A stretch of 64,000 bases of DNA from Metaphire vulgaris. Its lineage: Eukaryota > Annelida > Clitellata > Crassiclitellata > Megascolecidae. Shown here piece after piece: positions 37,001-48,556 of this stretch (position 1 is the first letter of the stretch; each line of letters begins with the position of its first letter). Location: assembly GCA_018105865.1 (NCBI GenBank), contig CM030834.1, positions 19,605,219 through 19,669,218 on the forward strand, written 5' to 3'. The notes beneath the pieces are model-generated. The model searched no databases, had not been told where the DNA came from, and worked only from the letters and a program-made list of their open reading frames with translations. Both the position numbers and the translations under genes were made by a program.

Positions 37001-39988
37001 AGCTATCATCTCAACAATTTATATATCATTTCCATGCTAAATAAACGATTGGCTGATTGATTGATTGAACGAGCGATCTAGTCAAATTTACCAGCACAGA
37101 AGGGTATGACTCAAAATTTCCTGCTCATTATAATTATTCATTTCCTATTATCACTTAGTCATATCCTAGATTCTAAAACAATTAAGATAGGAAATTCAAA
37201 AGCAGCAATAGGTTGAAAACTTAAAACATGCCATCAGTACATATCAAGCATCAAAACAAGAAATTACCAAAATTACTATTATTCAATAATTAAAATATTA
37301 ATAACAGAAACTGTGGTCACTATGTACCATATTTTTGCAAATATTGCCCGCACCGCAGATAGTCCACACCCCCACACCCGCATATAGCCCGCAAAAATAT
37401 ATATCCTGTAAAATTTTAATCAGAAAGCCCACACCTTCCCATTGCCGGCATGCATGGCCATGTTCTTCAAACTGTCCTCTGTGATCTACCAACCACAGTA
37501 GCCTTAAGCAATCTCATGCATGGTTGATTCTCTATGGTGGAAGCAAGCTTACCTGTACATTCTTTGTTTACCGTCATGCCATCAGGGCTGGTCAGCTGCC
37601 TGGAGTTGGTCAGCTGCTGGTGAAAGGTGAACAGACCACCTGTTGCAACCCACCTGCCTTTGCCAGGGGCTTGGGGCTTGCTTCCACCAAAAAGTATAAA
37701 CTAAGCATGAAATTGCTGCATCAGGAGATACAACAATGCCTTCTTTAGTACATTTGCATATAAAGCACCACTGGTAGGGGTAATTGGAGAAGGAGTAAGG
37801 GAAAGGAAATAGATGGAAAGGGTAGGAGGAGCTGCAGTGGAAAGAGCTGCAGTCTGTTGACAAAATTTATGTGTAAATCGATCCAGATTGTGTGTACCTC
37901 CTCCGCACCTGACGTTTTTGTTTGTAAAATCATCCTATAGCACACGGGCAATGTGCATGAAAATATGGGACACATCACTGACAAACCCTGAGAAATTGAA
38001 AATAATATTCAGGTCTTGAAAAAAACCAGACTCATTATACCCATAGCAATGGAGTCATCAACTAGTAAAGCAGGTGAGAATTAGCAACTGGTTCACAATT
38101 GAAATTACCTATGCAGAGGACGTTGAAAACAAAATGCTTCTTCGAATACTGCTTCTGCAGCCAGTCTGTATCAAGAAGCAAATGCTGCCTTGTCTTATCA
38201 TTGTCACCTAAACTGACAATATCCTGCTTAATGTCAAACTCTCTCAGCCTCAGACCCATTTCGGCAACTACCTACCGTACTCTTCAAATGTACCTTACAA
38301 GAGAAATGGTTCAGTTGGTACTCATCCTTTTTGTAGAGATCTTGGTTCTCACAGCCCTGCAGACCATGACGTAGCTATAAGTTCAGCAGGTTCACTATTC
38401 AGGCATTTATGTACTTATTATAGTCACCAGAGGTAAAATGGAGTCACGGCTGCAAATTTCAAGGCTTGTACTGTCACGGTCGGCATACATCTGTGCCACA
38501 GTTAGGAACAAAGCAGGCAGGTGAAAAATCTCAGAATCGTTTCTGAGATCAAAGTCTGCAGTCAGTTCAAAACCTGAGCAAATTATTCCCAAAAATGTCA
38601 GAAAATAAAGTTCCAGACAATGCTGTCAGAATACATATTCCCATTAATAATCAGGAACCTTCTGTATTTGCCACCAATTCCGAGCACAGGTAATCCAAAT
38701 GAGCTATTTCAAATGGTTATTGTTTTAATTATGAAATTCAACAATAATTTCAAGGTCAATAGTTAAAGCTCAAAGAAATCCAACATGTGAACATCACACA
38801 AGACCATGTATTGAACGAATCCAAGATGCTCAAAAATTCCAATAGACACAATTAAAAATGTCTTCTTTAGTTAGATGATCAGTTGCAAAAAGGCTGTTCA
38901 GTAAGACCTCATATTCACTTGGCTAGGGTTAGTGAAGGAAAAAATATTCCAGAAAACAAAACAAGCTGGCACATACACGTACAAAGTCCTCAGCATTCTC
39001 TCAAGGCTGGTTCTGCCTCTCCTTTACCTGTATACAAACAGTCACTGCAGAATCAAAATATTCAATCCTCAGTGTGAAAGGCAGCCTCTAAAGGAGGAGT
39101 ATCATATTTTGATGCTCTACAGAGCAAGCATTTCAATTCCCACAAAACAAACTTAACCTTGTCAGTAAGCCACAAATGCATCCAAACGTGGGAAAATACC
39201 ATACATACATTTGACATTTGAATGAAGACTTCCTCAGTAACTGCTATCCATAATAATATACTCAAGAAAAATATCATATTGCAGAATTAACACCAGTTCC
39301 ATCCACATGTGAATGTGGTTTCTTAGTAAACTGCAACATCTTCAGTGAAGATAGTGGCTCATTCTACAAATGTATGGAAAAACTTCACACAAGAAGCTGC
39401 TTGGTTAGAATAGGCCTGTCAACATGGCCCACGCATTCGAACCAGCTGATAAAATCTGGTAAAAAAAACTCCACGAATGACCATTGGAATAGTGGCCAAC
39501 TTCAACGAAAGTAACCAGACGATTGCAGACTAAACGTAAGTACAAGTAGTCTCCAAGTAACAGTTTACAAGCATAATCACAATCTGCACTACACATCTTT
39601 TAAGGAATAACTAGGACTCATTTCTACTTAATGCTTTCGCCATCCCTATGGACGGCAAGCAAGCAGTGAGTCAGGAAAGACAGCCACACATCCGCTGCTG
39701 TAGCCGGATGTCAGACAACAAAGTTGGCAATACATGCCCTACAATGGATGATGACAAACCCTTGAATACAGCTGTCCAACCACAGGCCATCCCATCTGCT
39801 CTCTACTTTGTACTTTGTCATCAGATTGGATGAACAATAATGGAAATGGATGAGGAGGTTCCTAAAGAGCTTTATCAACAGAACAGCTTTGTCCTCTTCA
39901 CTGGGTCTGGGTCTTCTATTACAATGGCCCCAGGACAGAACAAATTATACATAGCCTAAACTATACACAGCTTAAACCAAATGAAGTA

Positions 39989-40023
<35 letters not shown>

Positions 40024-40956
40024 CACAGCATTTGGTAAATATTAATGCAGTAGCAATTAATACTCTTCTTCAGATACTTTTAAAATTATTATTATTATTA
40101 TTATCAAGTATCAACGTACTGATTAATGTGGTAACTCGTCCAAACGAACTGCGTGAACACATTACAAAGTTACAAACAGAGAGTAAACAGAGAGTAAATC
40201 TCTGTAATATATACAACAATGATAGCAATAATAAAACCAATCCAAGTTATCTCCAATCAAGTGAACAGATTTCATTACTTTTAATAAAATCTACAAAATT
40301 TACAGAAAAAACATTGTGGAGTGACATTTTTCAAAATGGGAACAGTATCAGTAGAGCAGAACAAAGAGAGCTGAGTCACAATGGATTTGTTCAAAGAAAG
40401 GAACAAACAAATGACAATATAAACTAGCCTCATTCATGCTCACAGAAACAAGATCTTCAAAGCCAAAATAAGACTACAGTAAACTGTTGACTAGCATTAA
40501 CAATTCAGACAAAGAAACAACCACCTCCCTCACCCAGATACCCAATAGCTATTGGCTACTGAGCAATTGCTGATCAAGACTCACTCACTCCAGACTTCTC
40601 CCTTTTGGGCCTTATTAAATTGGAATTTCATATCTGCACCTTATTAAGCAGCTAAAAACAATGCCGGAGCTATAAAATAAATCAATTCTATTCTGACACA
40701 AGCTGGTCCTATTTCAGCATAGGCAAATTTAACGGCTGCTTTATTAATAAGTACTTTTAAACAGAATACCAGTATTTAGCAACGTCAACTCGGCTGATGT
40801 TCAATGCAGAACGTCCACGGCACGAGAAGCAAAATTATAATGTTAAGCTAAAAAATCCTATGTATCTAATTATAGCTAAAATGTTAAGCTCACAACTCAC
40901 TGTGCTGCTGTGCTGTTTTGAGTAGAATACTGCACACAATCTCATATTATTCAAAT

Positions 40957-40988
<32 letters not shown>

Positions 40989-43529
40989 AGACAATTTATA
41001 TAGCACTGTGGCTAAACAAAGCTCAAAGTCAAGGGCATTTATCTACTGTCATGTCAACTGAGGATATTCAAGTAAATATTGGGACATTCCATTTAAATTG
41101 GATGGTTGGACCAAACTGACGAATTTGCCTGGCGACTTTCAATTTGCTTTATACTTAACAGAATGCGAGCATTATTTGTGAAAAATGTCTACCATGATTC
41201 AACTCAACATTTCTTATAATAGTCTTTCAAGAGTAAGTAGTACCAAGGCTAGTTTTCTGCTCCTTCACAATACAAGTCAAAGGATGAGTTATATATGGTT
41301 TACTCAACAGAAATAATGCAGTAAAGACAATTATGCAGAGCAATAGCTATGTAAGATTATGCAAGGACATCAATGAATACAGTAATCTGTACATGAATAC
41401 ATCCTTCAATTATACATAAACGAGCAATTACAAGCCACTCAAGCAACATTTAGTCAGATCAGAACAGCAAATGGTGACAATGCTAATCATGATTTATGAC
41501 AGCAATAGCAAAAGTTACAGTGCTTTCAATAAACAAATGAATGCCCCATTTAAACAGAAAAACAGCTGCTAGTCATTCTGAAAGAAAAACCAGAACTGTG
41601 TGTGCACAGCCAATCACAGTCAAGTTCTTTCAGTTTGATCATAGCTGCTTAGATGAGCCTCATTTTAAAATCAAATACAGTAATTGATACTCTTTGTTAA
41701 AATAGCCAATTATTTACAGAAATGAGATGTGGGATAATGGGAATGGACCACAGCACATGCACACACACAGACCCACAGACAGACAACTATTGTCGGGAGC
41801 CAAAAGTAAGCAAATGACTTAAACTTGTATGTGCTTGCAAGTCATGGTGACAAGTTTAAAGTGCTTCTTAACAGACTATCAACTATAAAATCAATTAGCA
41901 TAACTAACAAAGAATTAATTTTGCTACCACATTTTTACATGCAAGACAAATCTATCACATGCAGGCAACATTCCCTCTAAGATTTGCTGGTTTCTGTGCA
42001 AAAGTTCAAAATTTGTGTGCAATAAAACCATCGTGTGAATTTTTGTGCAAAATCTTGCCACTGATCTTAAACTTTGAAGAACAAATGAACATAGAAGGGA
42101 AATTAGAAAAAAGACGTCTATCATGCAATTCCTTCATAAATTTTGATCTCATTGGTTTCTTCATTAATCAACACATAGGCCTTAAGGTCACACACAAAAC
42201 CGTTGATTTGCTCATTTGCCCTCAATTCCTCAGCGCAAGACTCGCAAGTTCTTTGATATTTAAGGCCCTCGGGTGGTTAGCCCTGACTACTAAACTCTCT
42301 GGAAAGACACCGCATTTCCAGACGTTAATAAATATCAGTATTACTGACTTGGCGTATCCCCCTTAGATTGCTCCCCGCAGTTCTGACCTATCTTTCCGCA
42401 TTGCCCTGGCTCTAATTCGATTTGGATTTGATGCACCATATGTCCTGGGCATTATGATAGTCGCCTATGTAACAATTTCTAAACAAAAACAACTCAGGCA
42501 GAAGACTGCATGGTTGAAATTATACACATTAAATATGAACACTATTACTTTCTCACGGGCAGACAATTGGTCACGAGATTTGTTCTCACGCTTGCACTCG
42601 TTAAATTACATTTATTGCTTTTTAGCTGTAACAGCTTTAGTCAACTGTACGCCTTGTGATTATGGCTAAAAATAACTTTTTCAAACATGGTTAGGATAAG
42701 CTAATTTGTACGTATTCATAGGGCATTTTAAAAATGTACAGGGTGCAACAGGGGAAGGGATCTGAAAATGTGATTTTTTTGCACATGTAATATATGGATG
42801 GCCCCTTACTGAAGCCCCATCTGATTAAGGGTGCACGATTGAGCAGTGGTTAGTGCACTAGTCTGTCAATTTTGAGGTCTGTGGTTCAATTCCCGGCCAC
42901 GGGAGAAATGTTTCGGTTGCTTCTGCACCCAGTCGACTCAGCTGTGAATAAGTACAGAAGAATGTGCATCATTCACACGGTGAAAACTCACAGGCTCTGC
43001 ACGGTGACAAAAGCCCGCGTGCAATACAATACAATACAATACAAGATCGCTTCATTAAATGTCCATTAGTGGCGCAAAACCTATATATATGGCATGTGCA
43101 TTAAGTTGCGGGAATCTTCTGTTTTTGTAGTGCTGTTTCCTCTAAATGCAGACCAGGTGTTTAAAAATTAGTTGGAGGTAAAAAAAACTTGTGCGGCAGT
43201 CAAACTCTTTTGCAAGGCAGGATTATTTTCTCTGCGTGGCCGCGCAATTGCGCAGCTTAGAGGGAATGCTGCATGCAGCCACATATAAAATATAGCAAGA
43301 AATATTTTAGAATAGCACAACAAAACTATACCATCTTGGTAACCTGCAAAAGAATAGAAAATCCATTAAAATGTTCATAATATAGTAACGTAACATTATA
43401 TGTTAAAAACTTACCAATGCATAATATGTTGAAGAAGAAACCATCAGCAACAGATTTATTGACCAGTTGATCTGGAAGACTGTCAAATCCCACATGGCCT
43501 GCCAGGTTAGCATTACGAATATTCGCCAG
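31048..43529 (-). CDS. Septin of the 6/8/11 group, ten coding exons
   Basis: GTP-binding filament protein. Exons in transcript order: 43529-43415, 35501-35388, 34708-34627, 34386-34246, 33832-33715, 32949-32860, 32590-32494, 32128-31972, 31771-31639, 31215-31048. All have GT-AG borders and phases agree, giving 404 residues plus a short missing N-terminal exon (family about 430). N-terminus: [18 protein letters not shown], diagnostic of the 6/8/11 group. G1 GETGIGKS (exon 2), G3 DTVGYGD (exon 3), G4 AKAD (exon 5), septin unique element near [14 protein letters not shown] (exons 7-8), C-terminal coiled coil [21 protein letters not shown] (exon 9) into exon 10, ending in four lysines. Septin-6-type members lack the catalytic Thr and hydrolyse GTP poorly; the switch I stretch here also looks divergent. 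The first intron seen is about 7.9 kb. Confidence 0.95.
33180..33252. repeat. (ACTC)n microsatellite
   Basis: CACTCACT tetranucleotide run with two irregular units, in a septin intron. Confidence 0.9.
34795..34978 (+). repeat. Degenerate LINE 3' end with GAT tail
   Basis: [16 protein letters not shown], a C-terminal LINE reverse-transcriptase motif, is followed by a segment ending in GTGATGATGATGATGATG. Simple GAT repeats close many L2/RTE-like LINEs. It lies inside a septin intron, antisense to the gene. Confidence 0.6.
37533..37692. repeat. Inverted repeat with 15-bp arms
   Basis: ATGGTGGAAGCAAGC near 37533-37549 is inverted as GCTTGCTTCCACC near 37676-37690, about 130 bases apart. Possible MITE. 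Confidence 0.5.
39990..40021. repeat. (CA)n microsatellite
   Basis: CA dinucleotide run of about 32 bases. Confidence 0.95.
41966..43271. mobile_element. 1.3-kb hAT-type element, CAACATTCCCTCTAAG ends
   Basis: Inverted ends CAACATTCCCTCTAAG and CTTAGAGGGAATGCTG. The flanks CATGCAGG (41958-41965) and CATGCAGC (43272-43279) match 7 of 8, as an aged 8-bp target duplication. The inner right end GCGCAATTGCGCAGCTTAG is a type known from hAT elements in other animals. No transposase was recognised. A SINE lies inside it. Confidence 0.75.
42836..43046 (+). repeat. tRNA-derived SINE with AATAC tail
   Basis: GAGCAGTGGTTAGTGCACTAG (A box-like), GGTTCAATTCC (B box), then a body with CAGTCGACTCAGCTGTGAATA and a tail of four ATAC units (CAATACAATACAATAC). 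Strong pattern for a SINE; not a tRNA gene. Confidence 0.75.
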
Positions 43530-44182
43530 CTGCAATGGCAAAAGTGAAAACAGCATCAGGGGGATTCAGGCCATAATGAAGTTGTCAGGATAATTTTATA
43601 TTTAAGCTCTATGATATAAAAGGGGCAGGAAGTTGAGAAGGCTAAGGCAAGGGAATGATTCATCTTTCATTTCCTTCTCATTCTCGTTCCTGATATGGTT
43701 GGAGCTAGGCAATCTGCTGTATCATCGACATTTTACGGCGTGATTTTAATATACGCTATATTACCAGGTCACTGAGTGATTATTTGTAGAGTTGTGTGAG
43801 TCCAGCACTTAAGGAAGTAGTGTAGATCTCACAGAAGTAATCAATAGAAGCAACAGAATATAACTGAACTTGGTCAGTCATCTTTAAAAACGGATCTCCA
43901 ATTTCTTATAGTCTGCCAGTAGTCATTAAGTAGTGCCTGTTAGTATTCTACAAGTGATCAAGAAAATGGTAAACTGCCTCATCCATGAAATCTCCAGGTA
44001 CCATAAAGTCAACTGGATACAACTGGAATTAGTAATACTTAATAATCCCTAGTGTTCTGATTCTAACAAGATCATGCATTAACTCCCATGGAATATCAAA
44101 TACCAGGGACTTCTAAATAAGAGGGTAGATTGTGCCTTCACAAAATCCTGTCAGAGCAAATAATCAAATCACATTCAGTTCG

Positions 44183-44311
44183 AAACTACCCCAAATTTAT
44201 AACACATAGAATATTCATACTGTATTTCGTAATGCTTAAGACTACCCCAAATTTATAACACATAGAATATTCATAATGAATATTCATACAGTATTTCGTA
44301 ATTGCTTAAGA
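44183..44311. repeat. Tandem duplication, about 60 bp
   Basis: ACTACCCCAAATTTATAACA ... CATAGAATATTCATA ... TATTTCGTAAT ... GCTTAAG occurs twice in tandem, with a small inner repeat in the second copy. Confidence 0.85.
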
Positions 44312-44877
44312 TGTGGCCCAAACCGTTATAATCACTTTCGTTCATAATGTAAACTGTTAAAAATAATAATTCTGATTAAAATGAAATCATTCTAACTTCT
44401 GTTTTATAATCTAAAATGAATGTTAAACTCTGAAAATAGACCAATGAAACCGCCATGTTTAGTGCTACCGCTTCGAAAACGTGCCCTAATATCCGATCGT
44501 TAAAATTAAATTTTGAAAACGGCTTGTACTTATTAGGTTTAAGCTTCTCTCGTTTAATAAGTTAGCTTTTATATTGTACTGTTATTTTATTGCGGATTTA
44601 GGTCGTCATTCACATTGCGCTGTTGAGCGGTGCAGGCCATTTTTTCATTATGCGTGCAATCTTAAAGATTATCAAGTCGTAAAATAAAAGCGCTACATAT
44701 ATTTGATATCGATCACAAACACCGGCGAGCTCGAAGAACTTAAACGCACAATATCAATAATTGTTTCCACATGAAGCTTCGTTTTATTTCTGATTTTTAA
44801 CAAGATAATCTTATTTTAATTGCGACTGCTGTCGCTCATACAGTCATACTCAGCAAAAAACTAAGGCATCGTTATTA

Positions 44878-44914
44878 CATTTTTCATGTCTTTCCTCGCT
44901 TCTACGTTCGCCAT
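44878..44914 (-). CDS. Tentative first coding exon of the septin
   Basis: ATGGCGAACGTAGAAGCG in good start context on the minus strand. It could splice in phase 0 to the exon at 43529 from either of two GT sites. The peptide would begin MAN, similar to the MA.. start of this septin group. An alternative start ATGGCCTGCACCGCT lies near 44640. I cannot choose with confidence. Confidence 0.2.
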
Positions 44915-45606
44915 TTTAAAAGTTTAATAGACGTCAATGGAAATTAAGAAGTCTAAGCCGGAAATCATAGATTTTAATTATCTATAGATAGCGTCTACTG
45001 TATCTATCTATGGCTCTTCTTTCCTGTGCCATAAACGTCGACGAGACGACGACCATGGATAATGGATTTCCATTTTCCACTCTTCTCTGTTTCTGGCTCT
45101 CCTTATCAGTTCGATGTTGTCTTTGGTTCTTGTTGCTTCTCTTAGACTGTTCTTGCATGACTTGATGCAATGAGGGTGGGGACAAACGAAAATATGCTAT
45201 CTGTTTGCAAATTTGTTCAATTTCCCGAATTTTTACATTTCTTTATACCCACTGTTTATTGTTTAATAGAAGCTTCTTTAGGCCTACACATGACTTAAAG
45301 ACTTATTGTTCTGTTCTCTTCGCATTCTATTGCTCCTTACTTTTCGGGTATTGCAATAAATATTGATCTAAAATAATTCTTTTGGTTGTCTTCCTGTTTC
45401 GTATAGTTCATTTAGGGCCTATAGGCCTACAGTCATGGAGTTATTATTAGAGGAGACGGCATTACGTCATTTCTAACCAGGCTGCGTGAAGCCAGTAGCG
45501 CGTAGGCTAAAAATAGCACCTCCATTGTTAGCGGTCATTGTGTTTGAATCGGACGAATACAGAAGTATTAAGTCAGAGTTATATCATTCCTTTTTAATTT
45601 TGTTTA

Positions 45607-46036
45607 TAAATAATAACTTTGTTATTGGGACCTGTCATTCATCTTGGGAGAGGGGGAAAGCTTTTGACATAATTATTGGGGGTGGGGTAACTGAAAGTTG
45701 ACAGTTGATGACAAGGGGAGGGGGCAGTGTTATTTCTAGGATTTTGAAGGGGTCGGAAAAATCAGGGAGAGGTTGTCGGAATATTAAGTCTCTCTCCGGA
45801 AAAAGGCTGACAAAAAAGGTCATCCGAGAATAAAAGTTTGGGGAGGTGTCCTCCATTGGTGGGGGTGTTCAGAGCTAATTAATATCCAGTTTGCATTGTC
45901 ACATTACCAAATTTTGGGGGGGTCGACCTCAAATGTGGGGTGTTGGTGTTGGGGGGTGTTAGAAGGGTGTAAAAATATCCATGGGAGGGGGTCAAAAATT
46001 GCCCAAAAATTGTTGACATAATTAATGGACAGCCCC
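45607..46036. mobile_element. GGGGCTGTCC-family MITE, interrupted copy
   Basis: TAACTTTGTTATTGGGACCT, TTGACATAATTATTGGGGG, AAGTTGACAGTTG and the right end TTGACATAATTAATGGACAG match the 22843/62357 elements. From about 45727 (CAGTGTTATTTCTAGG) to about 45965 another GC-rich piece has been inserted. Confidence 0.6.
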
Positions 46037-46106
46037 CATGCCTTATTGAAAAAACGACTGATGTCATCCAATAGACTGTCCACTTGCTATTTTTCAAACA
46101 CAAATG

Positions 46107-47687
46107 TGTGGCGTGGTGCCTTATATTATATTAATACTAAGACAACACGTCTGAATATATTATATAAGTAGATATGTATTCTAGCAATGTACAAGCAATG
46201 GTTGAGTCTTTATCTATCGACGTACGGACAACGAGTGTCTGGCTTAAGCTATACTACAGTTCAGCGTCCTAGATAGTGTTCGTCTATTGGATGGGAGGCG
46301 GAGCTTGTCTACTTAGAATGCCATCACGTGACATCTTCTCTTCTTACTTTTTAAAGCTAAAGTCTAACAGAGTGAAAACCTAGATTCTAAAAAGTCCACA
46401 GAAAACTGCAAGCCTACAATGTCAGTGCTTTCTATATTTAAAGTTCGCTTGGAGTTTTCTATCGCAAAAGTCTCTATAGGGCTTTATGGTTATTCTGCTT
46501 CTAGTCAGATCTAAATGGGTCTGCTCAGTTAATTAGTGCCTTCGGGCGATGGGTGTCGATGGCGATCGTCGGCTTCCAACAGTTCAAACTGGACAGTTGA
46601 TGACTCGACGGCTGACTCGATCTGTCTCAGTCTCTGTGTCTCTCTCTGGGCTGACTGTCCCAGTCTCTGTCTGTCTTTTTCTTTCCACCGAGACCGAGTA
46701 TGCTTCTGCTTGAATTTAATCCGCTTGAATGTCGGTCTCTCTGTCTGCTTGGTGGTGCGGAGGGGTGAGTCGCGTCTTCCTCCTCTTCTCTTGAAATCGT
46801 TTCGAGCCGGCGTCTGCTTGTCCGAGTAAACGCCTTTGAAAATGAACTTCCACTCGGCGGAGGGGTCGACATTAAAGATAATGTCGGACACGTCTTTCAG
46901 TGCTGGCAACGGTGGGAGAGGGGAGGTAATTTCCACTCTCAGATCGGCCTCGGCAGATGTCGTTCGGAGTTGAATTCTTTCGAGTGAGACCATCTCGATC
47001 GAAGACGGAAAGTGCGTGGGAGACGCGACTCACCCTCCGCACCACCAAGCAGACAGATAGACCGACATTCAAGCGGATTAAATTCAAGCAGAAGCATACG
47101 AGATGGAAAAGAAAAAGACAGAGACTGAGACAGAGTCAAACTAAGAGAGACACAGAGACTGAGACAGATCGAGTCAGCCGTCGAGTCATCAACTGTCCAG
47201 TTTGAACTGTTGGAAGCCGACGATCGCCATCGACACCCACCGCCCGAAGGCACTAATTAACTGAGCAGACCCATTTAGATCTGACTAGAAGCAGAATAGC
47301 CATAAAGCCCTATAGAGACTTTTTTGCGATAGAAAACTCCAAGCGAACTTTTAAATATAGAAAGCACTGACATTGTAGGCTTGCAGTTTTTCTGTGGACT
47401 TTTTAGAATCTAGGTTTTCACTCTGTTAGACTTTAGCTTTAAAAAAGTAAGAAGAGAAGATGTCACGTGATGGCATTCTAAGTAGACAAGCTCCGCCTCC
47501 CATCCAATAGACGAACACTATCTAGGACGCTGAACTGTAGTATAGCTTAAGCCAGACACTCGTTGTCCGTACGTCGATAGATAAAGACTCAACCATTGCT
47601 TGTACATTGCTAGAATACATATCTACTTATATAATATATTCAGACGTGTTGTCTTAGTATTAGTATAATATAAGGCACCACGCCACA
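46107..47687. mobile_element. Fold-back element with ~670-bp inverted arms, TSD AAATG
   Basis: 1581 bp. The left arm (46107-46777) and right arm (47021-47687) are near-identical inverted copies around a spacer of about 243 bp. The termini are TGTGGCGTGGTGCC and GGCACCACGCCACA. A 5-bp direct duplication AAATG flanks it (46102-46106, 47688-47692). The arms differ by a few substitutions and homopolymer changes (for example ATTATATTAAT against ATTATACTAAT near the ends; a GAGAGAG/GATAG-type change near the inner end; larger divergence around 46620-46690 against 47105-47160). The spacer is not palindromic and is part of an ORF. No known transposase is seen. Confidence 0.82.
46529..46993 (-). CDS. 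Unrecognised ORF inside the fold-back element
   Basis: 154 codons from ATG at 46993 to a stop in the left arm. The first 75 residues or so come from the spacer and contain an unusual, non-repetitive stretch (ADLRVEITSPLPPLPALKD, DIIFNVDPSAEWKFIFKG). The rest is highly charged (R/K/Q-rich) and is mirrored in the right arm, so two related basic tails exist. I do not recognise the family. It could be an element-encoded protein, a captured host exon or chance. Confidence 0.3.
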   Translation of the reverse strand: MVSLERIQLRTTSAEADLRVEITSPLPPLPALKDVSDIIFNVDPSAEWKFIFKGVYSDKQTPARNDFKRRGGRRDSPLRTTKQTERPTFKRIKFKQKHTRSRWKEKDRQRLGQSAQRETQRLRQIESAVESSTVQFELLEADDRHRHPSPEGTN

Positions 47688-47712
47688 AAATGTCGAACAG
47701 TAGCATCTTAAT

Positions 47713-48556
47713 CAGTGGCGGCTCCACAGGGGGCCCCGGGGGCGTGCCCCTATTGAGTGCCTGGCCCCCAGTGGCTCCCTGTTGGGACCCTGTACTTTAT
47801 ACTACATACCTAACAACAAACAGTAGGCCCCATGATTAGAAGCTGCCACCCCAACGGTCCCCCCACTTGCCAAATCCTGGAGCCGCCACTGGGCCAGGGG
47901 GTCCGTGCCTCTTTTGAGTGCCTGCCCTCCCAGTGCTTCCCTGTTGGGACCCCATACTTAATACTACATACCTAATAAAAATAGGTAGGCCCCATGATTA
48001 GAAGCTGCCACCCCAACGGTCCCCCCACTTGCCAAATCCTGGATCCGCCACTGGGACCAGGGGGTCCGTGCCACTTTTGAGTGCCTGCCTCCCCTAGTGC
48101 TTCCCTGTTGGGACCATAAACTTAATACTACATATCTAACAAAAATAGGTAGGCCCTTCATGATTAGAAGTTGTCACCCCAACGGCCCCCCCACTTGCCA
48201 AATCCTGGATCCGCCACTGGGGCCAGGGGGTCCGTGCCCCTTTTGAGTGCCTGCCTCCCCTAGTGCTTCCCTGTTGGGACCCTAAACTTAATACTACATA
48301 CCTAACAAAAATAAATAGGCCCTTCATGATTAGAAGTTGCCACCCCAACCGGCCCCCACTTGCCAAATCCTGGATCCGCCACTAGGGCCAGGGGTCCGTG
48401 CCTCTTTTGAGTGCCTGCCCCCAGTGCTTCCATGTTGGGACCCTAAACTTAATACTACATACCTAACAACAAGCGGTAGGACCGCCTGATTAGAGTTGCC
48501 ACCACAACGCCGCCCCCACCCACCCCTCCACTTGCCAAATCCTGGAGCCTCCACTG
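47713..48556. mobile_element. CAGTGGCGGCTCC MITE expanded into a tandem array, TSD ATCTTAAT/ATCTGAAT
   Basis: 844 bp. It begins CAGTGGCGGCTCC and ends GGAGCCTCCACTG, with flanks ATCTTAAT (47705-47712) and ATCTGAAT (48557-48564), 7 of 8 alike. Inside, about five units of roughly 165 bp repeat the family's body (GTGCCTGCC..CTGTTGGGACC..CTTAATACTACATACC..GATTAGAAG..CACTTGCCAAATCCTGGA). Neighbouring units are fused at TCCGCCACTGGG. Confidence 0.88.

Larger units (their letters stand above)
35502..43414 (-). other. Large septin intron (about 7.9 kb)
   Basis: No exon of another gene was recognised inside. It contains a hairpin element at 37533, a CA array at 39990 and the 1.3-kb hAT-type element at 41966. 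A CGGCCCATGGGCCGCATGCGG segment near 36040 is a small GC-rich palindrome. Confidence 0.6.
43530..45606. other. Upstream region of the septin
   Basis: The first septin exon should lie here. A 60-bp tandem duplication is at 44183. Beyond 45.2 kb TAGGCCTA palindromes return (45280, 45420). Confidence 0.4.

Noticed and set aside
41959..42366. 135-codon frame in the septin intron
   Set aside because: It starts at the terminus of the hAT-type element and shows no transposase motif.
42836..42910. A functional tRNA gene
   Set aside because: A and B box-like motifs are present but no acceptor stem pairs, and a SINE-type tail follows.
46107..47687. Palindrome as a sequencing hairpin artefact
   Set aside because: The arms differ by substitutions and indels, the spacer is unique and a 5-bp target duplication flanks the whole, which an artefact would not produce.
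47964..48554. Repeated short frames with the theme WRIQDLASGG
   Set aside because: They are translations of the tandem MITE units (TGGCGGATCCAGGATTTGGC), not genes.
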